DNA of 64,000 nucleotides, from NCBI RefSeq assembly GCF_008000995.1, contig NZ_CP042828.1, positions 1,922,001 through 1,986,000 of the forward strand. Direction: 5' to 3'. Positions 17,555 through 25,702 of the stretch are shown one piece after another. Each line of letters starts with the position of its first letter. Position 1 is the stretch's first letter. Position numbers and translations under genes: made by a program. Source of the stretch: Ruania zhangjianzhongii (GTDB lineage: Bacteria > Actinomycetota > Actinomycetes > Actinomycetales > Beutenbergiaceae). The notes beneath the pieces are model-generated. The model was not told the origin of the DNA and made no database searches. It was given only the letters and a program-made list of their open reading frames with translations.

Positions 17555-19075
17555 ATGTCGGCGATCGTGGCGGCCCATGGCCCGTTCGACGAACGGTTGG
17601 GGCAGCGGATGCTCGCGCGGATGGCGCACCGGGGACCGGATGGGACCGGCAGCGTCGAGATCGCGGGCGCCTGGCTCGGCAGCGCCTATCTGTCCATCGT
17701 TGATCCGGACGGCGGCGCGCAGCCGCTGACCGTGGGCGCACCGGAGGTGGCGCTGATCGGCGACGGGGAAATCTACAACCATCGCCGGATCCGGGATCAG
17801 CTGGGGGAGAGCCGGTTTCGCACCGGATCCGATCTGGAGGCGGTGCTGCACCTGTTCCAGGACCAGGGCGTGGCCGCGTTCGAACAGCTGTGGGGCACGT
17901 TCGCGCTGGTAGGTGCCGCCGCAGACGGCCGGTTCGCCGCCGCACGGGACGTCCTCGGCATCTCCCCGCTGTACTGGGCACGGCGTGGGCAGACCGTCCT
18001 GTTCGCCTCCGAGCTGAAGGCGTTCGAGGGCGACTGGCGGCCGCTGGCCGAACCCTTCCCGCCGGGGCACTCCTGGACCCCCGCCGGCGGACTGGTCCCC
18101 GGACCGGCCTTTCCGGGGAGCTCCCCGGTGCTGCTGAAGAGCCGAGCACCGTCCGAGGAACCGCCCTCCTGGGTGTTCGACGCGCTGCGGGAGACGCTGG
18201 TGCGGGCCGTCCAGCGGAGCCTGCACGCCGTCGTTCCGGTGGGCATCATGCTCTCCGGCGGAGTCGACTCCTCGATCATCGCGGCCATCGCCGCCCGGCT
18301 GGCTGCCCGCCAGGGCGAGCAGCTGCCCACGTTCGCGGTCGGTCTGGCCGGCAGCAGCGATCTGCTGGCCGCCCGCACTGTGGCCGAACACGTCGGCACC
18401 GACCATCACGAACTGGTCTATACCGCTGAGGACGCGATCGCGATGGTGCCTCAGATCATCGGCGAGCTGGAGTCTTTCGACCCCACGCTGGTGCACAGCG
18501 CGGTACCCCATCATCTGGTCGCCGCATTGGCCGCCGAGCACGTGAAGGTGGTGCTGGCCGGTGAGGGGGCGGACGAGCTGTTCGCCGGATACAGCCACTA
18601 CGGCCGCCATGACACCGGCGAAGCGCTGCACGAGGACCTGCTCGACACGCTCGAGGGCATGCACATCGGTGGGCTGCAGCGGGTGGACCGGGTAGCGGCG
18701 GCACACGGCATCGAACCGCGGTTGCCGTTCCTGGACTTGGACTTCGTGGAGCTGGCACTGGCGCTGCCGCCGGGGTGGAAGCTACTCGACGAGGGGCGGC
18801 CGGCGAAGTGGCTGCTCCGGCGCGCCTTCGACAGCTGGCTGCCGGAGGAGGTGCTCTGGCGCCGGAAGGAGCAGTTCGGCGAGGGGACCGGGATGAACAC
18901 GGTGCTCGCCGAGCACTTCGAGGAGACGGTGAGCGCGGCGGAGCTGGCCGGTGCGGCGTCGGCTCTCGACCCGCCGCTGCGCACCCGGGAGGAGCTGGCC
19001 TACTACCGGATCTTCACCGCGGCGCTGCCCGGGATCGATGCCGGGCGCACGGTGGGGCGCTTCGCCGAGACGTGA
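17555..19075 (+). CDS. Asparagine synthetase homologue with degenerate glutaminase domain
   Basis: A 506-residue AsnB-type protein. The C-terminal synthetase domain is intact, with the PP-loop SGGVDSS near residue 233 and GEGADELFAGY. The N-terminal glutaminase domain keeps the fold markers HRGPD, LSIVD and TGSD, but the chain begins MSAIV instead of MCGI/MCSI. The nucleophile Cys1 is replaced by Ser, the Arg before LSIVD by Tyr, and the Asn of the NGEIYN loop by Asp. It should therefore not use glutamine and may use ammonia or act on another carboxylate. GAGGAG precedes ATG 17555. It lies 50 bases after the YLRSF membrane protein. Confidence 0.85.
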   Translation: MSAIVAAHGPFDERLGQRMLARMAHRGPDGTGSVEIAGAWLGSAYLSIVDPDGGAQPLTVGAPEVALIGDGEIYNHRRIRDQLGESRFRTGSDLEAVLHLFQDQGVAAFEQLWGTFALVGAAADGRFAAARDVLGISPLYWARRGQTVLFASELKAFEGDWRPLAEPFPPGHSWTPAGGLVPGPAFPGSSPVLLKSRAPSEEPPSWVFDALRETLVRAVQRSLHAVVPVGIMLSGGVDSSIIAAIAARLAARQGEQLPTFAVGLAGSSDLLAARTVAEHVGTDHHELVYTAEDAIAMVPQIIGELESFDPTLVHSAVPHHLVAALAAEHVKVVLAGEGADELFAGYSHYGRHDTGEALHEDLLDTLEGMHIGGLQRVDRVAAAHGIEPRLPFLDLDFVELALALPPGWKLLDEGRPAKWLLRRAFDSWLPEEVLWRRKEQFGEGTGMNTVLAEHFEETVSAAELAGAASALDPPLRTREELAYYRIFTAALPGIDAGRTVGRFAET

Positions 19076-19092
19076 GCGAGCGGCAGCACACG

Positions 19093-19135
19093 CACCGGGC
19101 CGGCCGTCACCGCGATGATGACGACCGGCCCGGTG
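19093..19135. terminator. Bidirectional terminator hairpin
   Basis: Perfect 11-bp arms (19093-19103 and 19125-19135) enclose a further CGTCA/TGACG pairing after one mismatch. It lies between the convergent ends of the asparagine synthetase gene and the ABC binding-protein gene. Confidence 0.75.
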
Positions 19136-19151
19136 CTGCTGCTGTGCGGAC

Positions 19152-20084
19152 CTACTCCAGCAGGCCCTGCTCCTCCAGCCACTCCTCGGCGACGTCGCGG
19201 GGCTGCTCACCGTCGTTGTCCACCCGGCCGTTCAGCTCGGTGATCACGTCATTGGTCAGCGCCTCGCTGATCGGCGCCAGGATGTCGGCGATCTCCGGGT
19301 ACTCGTCCAGCGTCTCCTGCCGCAGCGTCGCAGCACCGGCATACTCGACGAAGAAGCCCTGATCGTCCTCGAGCACGGTCAGATCGTTGGAGACGATGCG
19401 CGCATCGGTGGAGAAGACCTCACCGAACTGGCACTCCTGGCCGACCTGGGTGTAGATGAGGTTGAGGTCGAGCTCGACCACTGAGGTGAACTCGAAGCCG
19501 TAGGCCTCCTCGAGCCCGGGCAGGCCGTCGTCGCGGTTGATGAACTCGCTGGCCGCGCAGACGTTGCCCTGGTCCGGGTTCGCGGAGACGAACTCGGCCA
19601 TATCGGAGCTGGTGGCCAGACCGTTGTCCTGCGCGAACGCAGCACTGGCCGCGATCCGGTAGGTGTTCTCGAAGTTGGCAGGTTGCAGCCAGGCGATGCC
19701 GTTCTCGGCGTCTTCCTCGGCCACTGCGTCGTACAGGTCCTCGGGCACGTCCTCGGTGGTGTGGCCGAGGATGTTCACCCAGCCGGTCCCGGTGTAGTCC
19801 CAGTAGATGTCGATCTCGCTGGTCTCCAGCGCCTCGCGGACGGTGGCGCTGCCGGAGATACCGGTCTGATCGGTGATCTGTGCGCCGGCGTTCTCCAGCG
19901 CCACTGCCGTGATCTGGCTGAGCAGGATGGATTCGGTGAACTCCTTCGAGCCGACCGTGAGCTCGGCGCCGGCCAGCGGACCGTCGGAGTTTCCACCGCC
20001 CGAGTCACCGCTGCACCCGGCCACGGCCAGCAGCACGGCCAGGCCTCCAGCAGCGACGGCGGCAGGTGTGCGTAGTGTTCTCAT
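19152..20084 (-). CDS. Quaternary-amine ABC transporter substrate-binding lipoprotein
   Basis: A 310-residue lipoprotein: signal peptide with lipobox LAVAGC, a short Gly/Ser linker, and an OpuAC/OsmF-type binding domain opening with LTVGSKEFTESILLSQ and including IYWDYTGTGW. The family binds glycine betaine, choline or similar compounds through a cage of aromatic residues; Trp and Tyr in the WDYTGTGW segment are candidates. It is the last gene of the operon glsA-permease-ATPase-permease-binding protein, 49 bases after the second permease. Confidence 0.9.
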   Translation of the reverse strand: MRTLRTPAAVAAGGLAVLLAVAGCSGDSGGGNSDGPLAGAELTVGSKEFTESILLSQITAVALENAGAQITDQTGISGSATVREALETSEIDIYWDYTGTGWVNILGHTTEDVPEDLYDAVAEEDAENGIAWLQPANFENTYRIAASAAFAQDNGLATSSDMAEFVSANPDQGNVCAASEFINRDDGLPGLEEAYGFEFTSVVELDLNLIYTQVGQECQFGEVFSTDARIVSNDLTVLEDDQGFFVEYAGAATLRQETLDEYPEIADILAPISEALTNDVITELNGRVDNDGEQPRDVAEEWLEEQGLLE

Positions 20085-20133
20085 CGTTCGTCTCCTCGTG
20101 GTGGACAGTGGGTGGTGGGTGGCCGTCGGCGCG

Positions 20134-20916
20134 TCACAGTCCCCGCGGGCGCAGGACGTCCTCGGCGAGTCCGGCCAGGTAGTCGATGGTCAGGGCGAGC
20201 ACAGCGGTGAGCACGGCCCCCACCACCTGCACGGTGAACCGGTTCGTGGTCATCCCGGCGACGATGATGTCACCGAGACCACCGGCGTTGATGTAGGTGA
20301 CCAGAGTGGCGGTACCGACGTTGATCACCAGGGCGGTGCGGATCCCGGCGAGGATCACCGGTACGGCTAGCGGCAGTTCCAGGCGGCGCAGCACGGTGAA
20401 CTTGGACATGCCCATCCCACGGCCTGCCTCGAGCACCGAGGAGTCCACCTGTTCCAGACCGACCATCGTGTTCAGCAGCACTGGCACGATCGCGTAGAGC
20501 ACCAGACCAACGATCGCCGCCTGGAACCCGAGGAACAGGAACGCCACCGCCAGCAGCACCAGGATCGCGATCGTCGGTACTGCCTGTCCGAGGGTGAGCA
20601 GGGTGATCAGGTAGGGCTGGATCCGGCGCGCGAACGGGCGGGTGAGCACGACCCCCAGCGGCACGGCGATGATCAGGGTGAGGACCGTGGAGACTGCCGC
20701 GAGCTGGATGTGCTGCCAGATCGCAGCGGTGAGCCGGTCGGCGCTGAGTGCCCGCGCCTCGATGGAGTCGAGGTCCTTGCTGGCCACCCACAGGTACAGG
20801 GCTGCACAGGTGAGGGCCAGGATCGCGGGCATGACCAGGTAGCCGCCCCAGCTCCGCCTGGACTTTGCTTCGGGCGTCTGGGTGACGAGCGCCCGGGTGG
20901 GGGCGCCGGTGCTCAT
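20134..20916 (-). CDS. Quaternary-amine ABC transporter permease (second)
   Basis: A 260-residue inner-membrane permease of the OpuAB/ProW/OsmW type with about six helices. The coupling motif region ALEAGRGMGM-like (here VLEAGRGMGMSKFTVLRRLELPLAVP) contacts the ATPase. Its ATG overlaps the ATPase stop by four bases (ATGA), so the genes are translationally coupled. The N-terminal 30 residues are a cytoplasmic, basic leader. Confidence 0.9.
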   Translation of the reverse strand: MSTGAPTRALVTQTPEAKSRRSWGGYLVMPAILALTCAALYLWVASKDLDSIEARALSADRLTAAIWQHIQLAAVSTVLTLIIAVPLGVVLTRPFARRIQPYLITLLTLGQAVPTIAILVLLAVAFLFLGFQAAIVGLVLYAIVPVLLNTMVGLEQVDSSVLEAGRGMGMSKFTVLRRLELPLAVPVILAGIRTALVINVGTATLVTYINAGGLGDIIVAGMTTNRFTVQVVGAVLTAVLALTIDYLAGLAEDVLRPRGL

Positions 20917-22100
20917 GGACTCTCCTGCAGGCCGGCGCGGGCCTCGGTGACGGCGGCAGCGCGCATCGACCGGATCGCGTCGGTGATCTGGTCGATGTCC
21001 ACCACACCCTGGAACACCCCGTCGTCGTCGACCACGATGGTCACGCTGTACCGGGCGGTGATCAGCTCGTTCAGGGCATCGCTGAGCGTTGCCCGCGGCT
21101 CCACTGCCGGGTTGGTCGGCAGACCGATCTCGTCCAGGCGGCGCCCGGCACCGCGGCGCAGGTCCTCGGCGCTGACCCAGCTCACCGGACTGCCTTGTGC
21201 GTCGAGCACCAGCAGCGCGCTCTCCGGCACGGTGCGCAACTGTTCCAACGCGGCCTCGGCGTCAGTGTCGTAGCTGACTGTCGGCCACGCGCGCAGTTCG
21301 ATATCAGCGACGTGGGTCAGGTTGAGGCGCTTCAGCGAGGCACCGCGGCCGATGAAGTCGGCAACGAAGTCGTTGGCAGGTGCGGTGAGGATCTGCTCCG
21401 GGGTGTCGTACTGAGCGATCCGGGAACCCTCTTGCAGGATCGCGATCCGGTCGCCGAGCTTGATCGCCTCATCGATGTCATGGGTGACGAACACGATCGT
21501 CTTGCGGACCTCGGCCTGCAGCCGGAGCAGCTCGTTCTGAAGCCGGTCGCGGGTGATCGGGTCGATCGCACCGAATGGTTCGTCCATCAGCAGGACCGCA
21601 GGGTCTGCGCCCAGGGCACGGGCGACGCCGATCCGCTGCTGCTGGCCACCCGAGAGCTGCTTGGGGTAGCGGCTTCGGTACTCCTCCGGCGCCATGTTGA
21701 CCATCCGGAGCAGCTCGTCCACCCGAGCCCGGATTCGGGTGGCGTCCCAGCCGAGCAGCTTGGGCACGGTGGCGATGTTCTCCGCGATGGTCATGTGCGG
21801 GAACAGGCCGATCTGCTGGATCACGTAGCCGATCCGGCGGCGCAGCCGGTCGGCGTTCGTGGTGGTGACGTCCTCGCCGCCGAGCAGGATCCGCCCAGCC
21901 GTGGGTTCGATGATCCGGTTGATCATCTTCATCGTGGTGGTCTTTCCGCAGCCGGAGGGTCCGACGAGCACCACGATTTCGCCACGGTGGATATCCAGGT
22001 CGAGGGCATCGACGGCGTTGCGCTGCTGCCCGGGGTAGCGCTTGGTGAGGCCTTCCAGGCGGATCATCACGTCATCGCCGGCGGCGGGTGTCTGCGTCAT
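20913..22100 (-). CDS. Quaternary-amine ABC transporter ATPase with CBS domains
   Basis: A 395-residue ATPase. The N-terminal ABC domain has Walker A GPSGCGKTT, signature LSGGQQQR, Walker B VLLMDEPFGAIDP and the switch His in VTHD. The C-terminal 110 residues hold two CBS motifs, as in OpuA-type importers, where they sense ionic strength or cyclic-di-AMP. ATG 22100 overlaps the first permease's stop (ATGA). The frame is open far upstream, but that is the shadow of the permease. Confidence 0.93.
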   Translation of the reverse strand: MTQTPAAGDDVMIRLEGLTKRYPGQQRNAVDALDLDIHRGEIVVLVGPSGCGKTTTMKMINRIIEPTAGRILLGGEDVTTTNADRLRRRIGYVIQQIGLFPHMTIAENIATVPKLLGWDATRIRARVDELLRMVNMAPEEYRSRYPKQLSGGQQQRIGVARALGADPAVLLMDEPFGAIDPITRDRLQNELLRLQAEVRKTIVFVTHDIDEAIKLGDRIAILQEGSRIAQYDTPEQILTAPANDFVADFIGRGASLKRLNLTHVADIELRAWPTVSYDTDAEAALEQLRTVPESALLVLDAQGSPVSWVSAEDLRRGAGRRLDEIGLPTNPAVEPRATLSDALNELITARYSVTIVVDDDGVFQGVVDIDQITDAIRSMRAAAVTEARAGLQESP

Positions 22101-22741
22101 CGGATTCCTTGGGACGTGGTGAGGCGGCGGGCGGTGTAGAACAGCAGGTCGAAAAGGACCGCGAGGATGATCACGCCGAGCGTGCCGGCGAGCACCAGGT
22201 GCACCGCGACCGGGGTGCCCACCCGGGCCAGGCCGGTGAAGATGAGGTTGCCGTAGCCGGGGCCGTTGACGATGGCGCCGATGGCGCAGATGCCCAGCAG
22301 CACCAGAGTGGTCACGCGGATTCCGGTGATGATCACCGGCCAGGCCAGGGGGAGCTCGATCTGCCGCAGCCGCTGCCACCGGGTCAGGCCCATGCCCTTC
22401 GCGGACTCGATCACCGCCGGGTCCACACTGTTCAGGCCGGTGACCGTGTTCCGCACGATCGGCATCAGCCCGTACATCGTCAGGGCCACGATCACCGGCC
22501 GGGCGCCCAGCCCGAGCGGGCCGAGCAGCAGGATGAACAGGGCGAACGAGGGCACGGTGAGCATCGCACCGGTAGTGGCCAGGACCAGGTCCCGGGCGCG
22601 CTGGCGCTGGTAGGTGAGCACGCCGAGGGCGATCCCGAGCACGGAGGCGAAGAGCACGGAGATGGCCACCACACCGGCGTGCCCCAGGCCGAGCTCGAGC
22701 ATGTCGTCGCTGCGGTTGACCAGGAAGTCGAGAAACTCCAT
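22097..22741 (-). CDS. Quaternary-amine ABC transporter permease (first)
   Basis: A 214-residue permease, about five to six helices, of the OpuC/OsmY type. The coupling segment reads VIESAKGMGLTRWQRLRQIELPLAWP. It starts the transporter part of the operon, 64 bases after the glutaminase gene. Two different permeases, one ATPase and a lipoprotein make a heterodimeric importer. Such systems give osmoprotection, though the substrate is not certain. Confidence 0.9.
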   Translation of the reverse strand: MEFLDFLVNRSDDMLELGLGHAGVVAISVLFASVLGIALGVLTYQRQRARDLVLATTGAMLTVPSFALFILLLGPLGLGARPVIVALTMYGLMPIVRNTVTGLNSVDPAVIESAKGMGLTRWQRLRQIELPLAWPVIITGIRVTTLVLLGICAIGAIVNGPGYGNLIFTGLARVGTPVAVHLVLAGTLGVIILAVLFDLLFYTARRLTTSQGIR

Positions 22742-22805
22742 CGTGTCCTCCTTCCGGGGTGGGTCGTCCTGGGCTCCTACAGGTGAGTGGGCATGCGCCG
22801 CGAGT

Positions 22806-24611
22806 CTAGTGGCTGACCCGTGCTGCCACCGTTCGAGCGTATTGCTCGGCGTGGGCGTAGGCGTCCCGAGCCAGTGCCCGCCACAGCTGCACCGCCAGCC
22901 TGGGCCGGGCCTGCTCCAGGGTCTCGATCGTCTCCGCGTCCAGCAGCATCAGCTCGACCGGGCCATCGGCCTTCGCGGTGGTCTCCTGTCGGTCCTCCTC
23001 ACCCAGGGCGAGGTCGCCGAACGTCATCCCTGCGGTGAGGGTGGCCACCGGTACTCGGTTCCCGCCGGCGTCGGTAGCGATGGTCAGGATCCGCCCGGTC
23101 AGGATGAAGAACACCCCGCCGAAGCGTTGCCCGACCCGGCGGATCACGTCACCGTCGGCGTAGCTGCGCAGGTGCATCAGCGCGGTCAGGGCGGTGATGT
23201 CCTCGGCCTCCAGCAGGGACAGGGCGGGTGAGTCCATCACCGGTACCCGAGCCCGCTGAGAGTCGGGAGTGCCGTACCGGAGGAGGAGCTGGTTCTCGCA
23301 GTGCGCGATCGCCAGCTCCCGGGAGTCGAAGGTTGCCACGGTCTCGGCGGACAGGGCGGGGGTGAGCAGCTCGTCCGGGTCCACGAGGATCAGTCGCCGC
23401 CCCTCTGCGGCGAACTGCTCGGCGATCCTTCTCAGCATGTCCAGCGCCACCCGGCTCACCTCGTCCAGGCGGTGCACATCGAGAACAACGAACTCGACGT
23501 CGTCAGCCAGGCCACTGAGCTCGCGCACCACGGACTCGGTGCCGGCGAAGTACAGGTCCCCGGCCAGCTCGATCACCACGGCGCGATGACCGTGTTCGGC
23601 GAGGATCTCGCTCGCCTCTTCGGTGCGGCGCGTCTTGGAGGGTTCGCGGTCGATGGTGTGGTGGGAGCGGATCGCGGAGCGCCCGGCCCGGGCGGCGCGG
23701 ACGAAGTGCATCTCCATGTCCCGGGACACCCGCCGGCAGGTGGCCACACCGCGCACACTGTTGCCGTGCGGGTCCAGCGGCGGGGAGTACACCGCCAGCC
23801 CGGCCTGGCCCGGGAGCACGGCGATCACCCCGCCACCGACCCCGGACTTGGCCGGCATCCCCACGTTCGAGACCCAGTCGCCGGCATCGTCGTACATGCC
23901 AGCGGTCATCATCACCGACAGCACCCGCTCGACGGCCTCGATGCTCAGTGCTTCGGCCCCGGTCTCCGGGTTGGTGCCACCGTTGGCGAGGGTCGCGGCG
24001 ATCATCGCCAGATCACGGCAGGTGACCTGGACGGTGCACTGGCGCAGGTAGGTCTCCAGAGCGGCAGTGGGGCGGCTCTCGATGATGCCCACCGAGCTGA
24101 GCAGGTAGGCCAGGGCGTGGTTGCGGTCGCTGTTGCGCAGCTCGGACTGATAGGCGCGGGTGCTGCGGCGCAACCGGCGCCCGGCGAACGCCGCGTAGGT
24201 CTCGTCGATGCGCTGGATCGCTGATCGCCCGCCGGAGCCCTTGATCATCGAGACCACGGCCAGCGCCCCGGCGTTGATCATCGCGTTCGCCGGTCGTCCG
24301 GTCTCCGGGTCGAGGGAGATCTCGTTGAACGGGTCGCCCGAGGGTTCGACGTCGATCTTTGCGTCCACGGACTCGATGCCGAGGTCGGCCAGCACCAGAC
24401 CGTAGCTCAGCGGTTTGGACAAGGACTGGAGGGAGAACTCCTTGCTGGTGGTGCCCACCTGGTAGACGTAGCCGTCCACGGTGGCCAGGGCGATGCCGAA
24501 GTCGTCCGGGTCCACCGCACCGCGGGCCCCGATGCGATAGGGCGTACCCTCGCGCAGCTGCGCGATCTGGTCGTGCAGCTGGTGCAGGTAGGCGGTGATC
24601 GGAGACTCCAT
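22806..24611 (-). CDS. glsA: Glutaminase A fused to STAS and cNMP-binding domains
   Basis: A 601-residue protein. Residues 1 to about 305 are a serine-dependent glutaminase (beta-lactamase fold) that turns glutamine into glutamate and ammonia; S63-L-S-K66 is the catalytic S-x-x-K, and GRPANAMINAGA and KSGVGGGV are typical. Residues about 330-430 form a STAS-like domain (ELAGDLYFAGTESV). Residues about 460-590 form a cyclic-nucleotide-binding domain (RRVGQRFGGVFFILTGRI). The same three-part design is known in other bacteria. The added domains suggest control by a nucleotide and a partner protein. Ammonia made here could feed the nearby synthetase that lacks its own glutaminase (inference). Confidence 0.93.
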   Translation of the reverse strand: MESPITAYLHQLHDQIAQLREGTPYRIGARGAVDPDDFGIALATVDGYVYQVGTTSKEFSLQSLSKPLSYGLVLADLGIESVDAKIDVEPSGDPFNEISLDPETGRPANAMINAGALAVVSMIKGSGGRSAIQRIDETYAAFAGRRLRRSTRAYQSELRNSDRNHALAYLLSSVGIIESRPTAALETYLRQCTVQVTCRDLAMIAATLANGGTNPETGAEALSIEAVERVLSVMMTAGMYDDAGDWVSNVGMPAKSGVGGGVIAVLPGQAGLAVYSPPLDPHGNSVRGVATCRRVSRDMEMHFVRAARAGRSAIRSHHTIDREPSKTRRTEEASEILAEHGHRAVVIELAGDLYFAGTESVVRELSGLADDVEFVVLDVHRLDEVSRVALDMLRRIAEQFAAEGRRLILVDPDELLTPALSAETVATFDSRELAIAHCENQLLLRYGTPDSQRARVPVMDSPALSLLEAEDITALTALMHLRSYADGDVIRRVGQRFGGVFFILTGRILTIATDAGGNRVPVATLTAGMTFGDLALGEEDRQETTAKADGPVELMLLDAETIETLEQARPRLAVQLWRALARDAYAHAEQYARTVAARVSH

Positions 24612-24640
24612 GAGGTGAGCCTAATCACCTCAGTGGCTCT

Positions 24641-25198
24641 CTACAGGCGGGTGTGCGCGCCGATGCCGTGGTAGGTGCGGTCGTGGTAGACCAGCGGCCG
24701 CTCGGCCCGGTCGATCTGGGCTTCCAGAGCGTGCAACGTGACCAGGTGGCTCTCCCCAGTGCGGACCCGATCGACCACCCGCGCGCGCAGCCACGCGGCG
24801 GCATCGGTCAGCAGCGGTTCCCCGCCGGGTAGCCGCTCGGCAGCCACCCCGGCGAACCGGTCCGTGCCGCGCCGGGCGAACTGGGCGGACAGGTGCGCAC
24901 TGGCCGCATCCAAGAAGTGCACCAGCACGGTGTCCGCCTGCCGCAGCGCCTGCCAGGACGAGGAGCTCGAGGCGATGGCGAACGCGAGCATCGGGGGAGT
25001 GGCCGAGACTGAGATCACGCTGGTCGCAGTGAACCCGACGGGGCCGTGCTCCGCGGCCAGCGTGATCACCGCGACGCCGGCCGGGTGCTGGCGGAATACG
25101 CGCTTGAAGTCCTCACCGGCCAGCTGGTCGCCCGGTGCGCCGGCAGTCTCGGGCGCTGTGCCACCCCGGGCACTGTCGGACTCACTCAGTGCACTCAC
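24641..25198 (-). CDS. Flavin reductase-like protein
   Basis: A 185-residue protein of the DIM6/NTAB (HpaC-like) flavin reductase family. Visible: QHPAGVAVITL near the start of the domain, GFTATSVISVSATPPML for flavin binding, and the final GIGAHTRL. It reduces FMN or FAD with NAD(P)H and passes it to a partner monooxygenase. The start is GTG 25198. It is divergent from a SAM-riboswitch-controlled luciferase-like monooxygenase, which is the likely partner in sulfur-compound oxidation. Confidence 0.87.
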   Translation of the reverse strand: MSALSESDSARGGTAPETAGAPGDQLAGEDFKRVFRQHPAGVAVITLAAEHGPVGFTATSVISVSATPPMLAFAIASSSSSWQALRQADTVLVHFLDAASAHLSAQFARRGTDRFAGVAAERLPGGEPLLTDAAAWLRARVVDRVRTGESHLVTLHALEAQIDRAERPLVYHDRTYHGIGAHTRL

Positions 25199-25285
25199 AC
25201 CGCCACGCTAACCCGGGCCCGGCGGGCCTTGGCACGGGTGGTGGCGCATCTCACTTCGTGGGCGCGGATCGACACCTACTGATTG

Positions 25286-25315
25286 TTGACACGTCATCCA
25301 TCGTGTCCGTAGAGT
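25286..25315 (+). promoter_or_regulatory. Promoter of the riboswitch-controlled sulfur gene
   Basis: TTGACA at 25286-25291 and TAGAGT at 25310-25315 have an 18-base spacer. Transcription would start just before the SAM riboswitch. This is the closest match to the vegetative consensus in the window. Confidence 0.75.
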
Positions 25316-25323
25316 GTTGGTGT

Positions 25324-25437
25324 AGGTCTTGAGCGTCAATCAGATGGCCCCGGCCGGTTGACCGGCAACCCTCCACATGCGGTGGGGTGCCCCGGGTGAC
25401 GACCTGGCCCCGTTCCTCTCCGGCGGGGCAAGCGCAG
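25324..25437 (+). promoter_or_regulatory. SAM riboswitch, SAM-IV type
   Basis: P1 is formed by AGGTC (25324-25328) with GACCT (25411-25415). Between them are the conserved SAM core blocks: TTGAGCG, GGCAACCCTCC, GCGGTGGGGTGCC and CGGGTGA. After P1 a CCCCG/CGGGG hairpin is followed by CAAGCGC, the extra 3' part that marks SAM-IV over SAM-I. Actinobacterial SAM-IV elements turn down sulfur-assimilation genes when S-adenosylmethionine is plentiful. Here the controlled unit is a small Cys-rich ORF and a luciferase-like monooxygenase. Confidence 0.88.
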
Positions 25438-25482
25438 CACCGCCAGCGTTGCGGTACGAGTAGAAGGAACAGCACAGCCATC

Positions 25483-25560
25483 ATGAACCAGGCCCAGCAA
25501 TACGTGCCCGTCCTGCACGCCGCTACCTGCCTCATGTGCTGTTGCTCCATGCCGGCCTGA
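25483..25560 (+). CDS. Polycysteine small ORF, probable leader peptide
   Basis: A 25-codon frame, ATG 25483 to TGA 25558-25560, with AGAAGGA about 13 bases upstream. It encodes MNQAQQYVPVLHAATC followed by LMCCCSMPA: four Cys and two more Met among the last ten residues. It lies between the SAM riboswitch and the monooxygenase gene. Short ORFs with Cys runs act as cysteine-responsive attenuators upstream of sulfur genes in mycobacteria. The same role here is inference from composition and place; it is not likely to be a functional protein by itself. Confidence 0.7.
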   Translation: MNQAQQYVPVLHAATCLMCCCSMPA

Positions 25561-25702
25561 GCCGAACCTCATCCGGTGCCCCGGGCGTCTCGCCCCTCGG
25601 CCCCACCCCTGGTTCGCGCGTCGCACAAGGCTGACGGAGTGACACCGTCGGCGTGCCTCAGCGCAGCTGGGCCTTCCGCTCCTCTGGTTGCAAGGAACTC
25701 CC

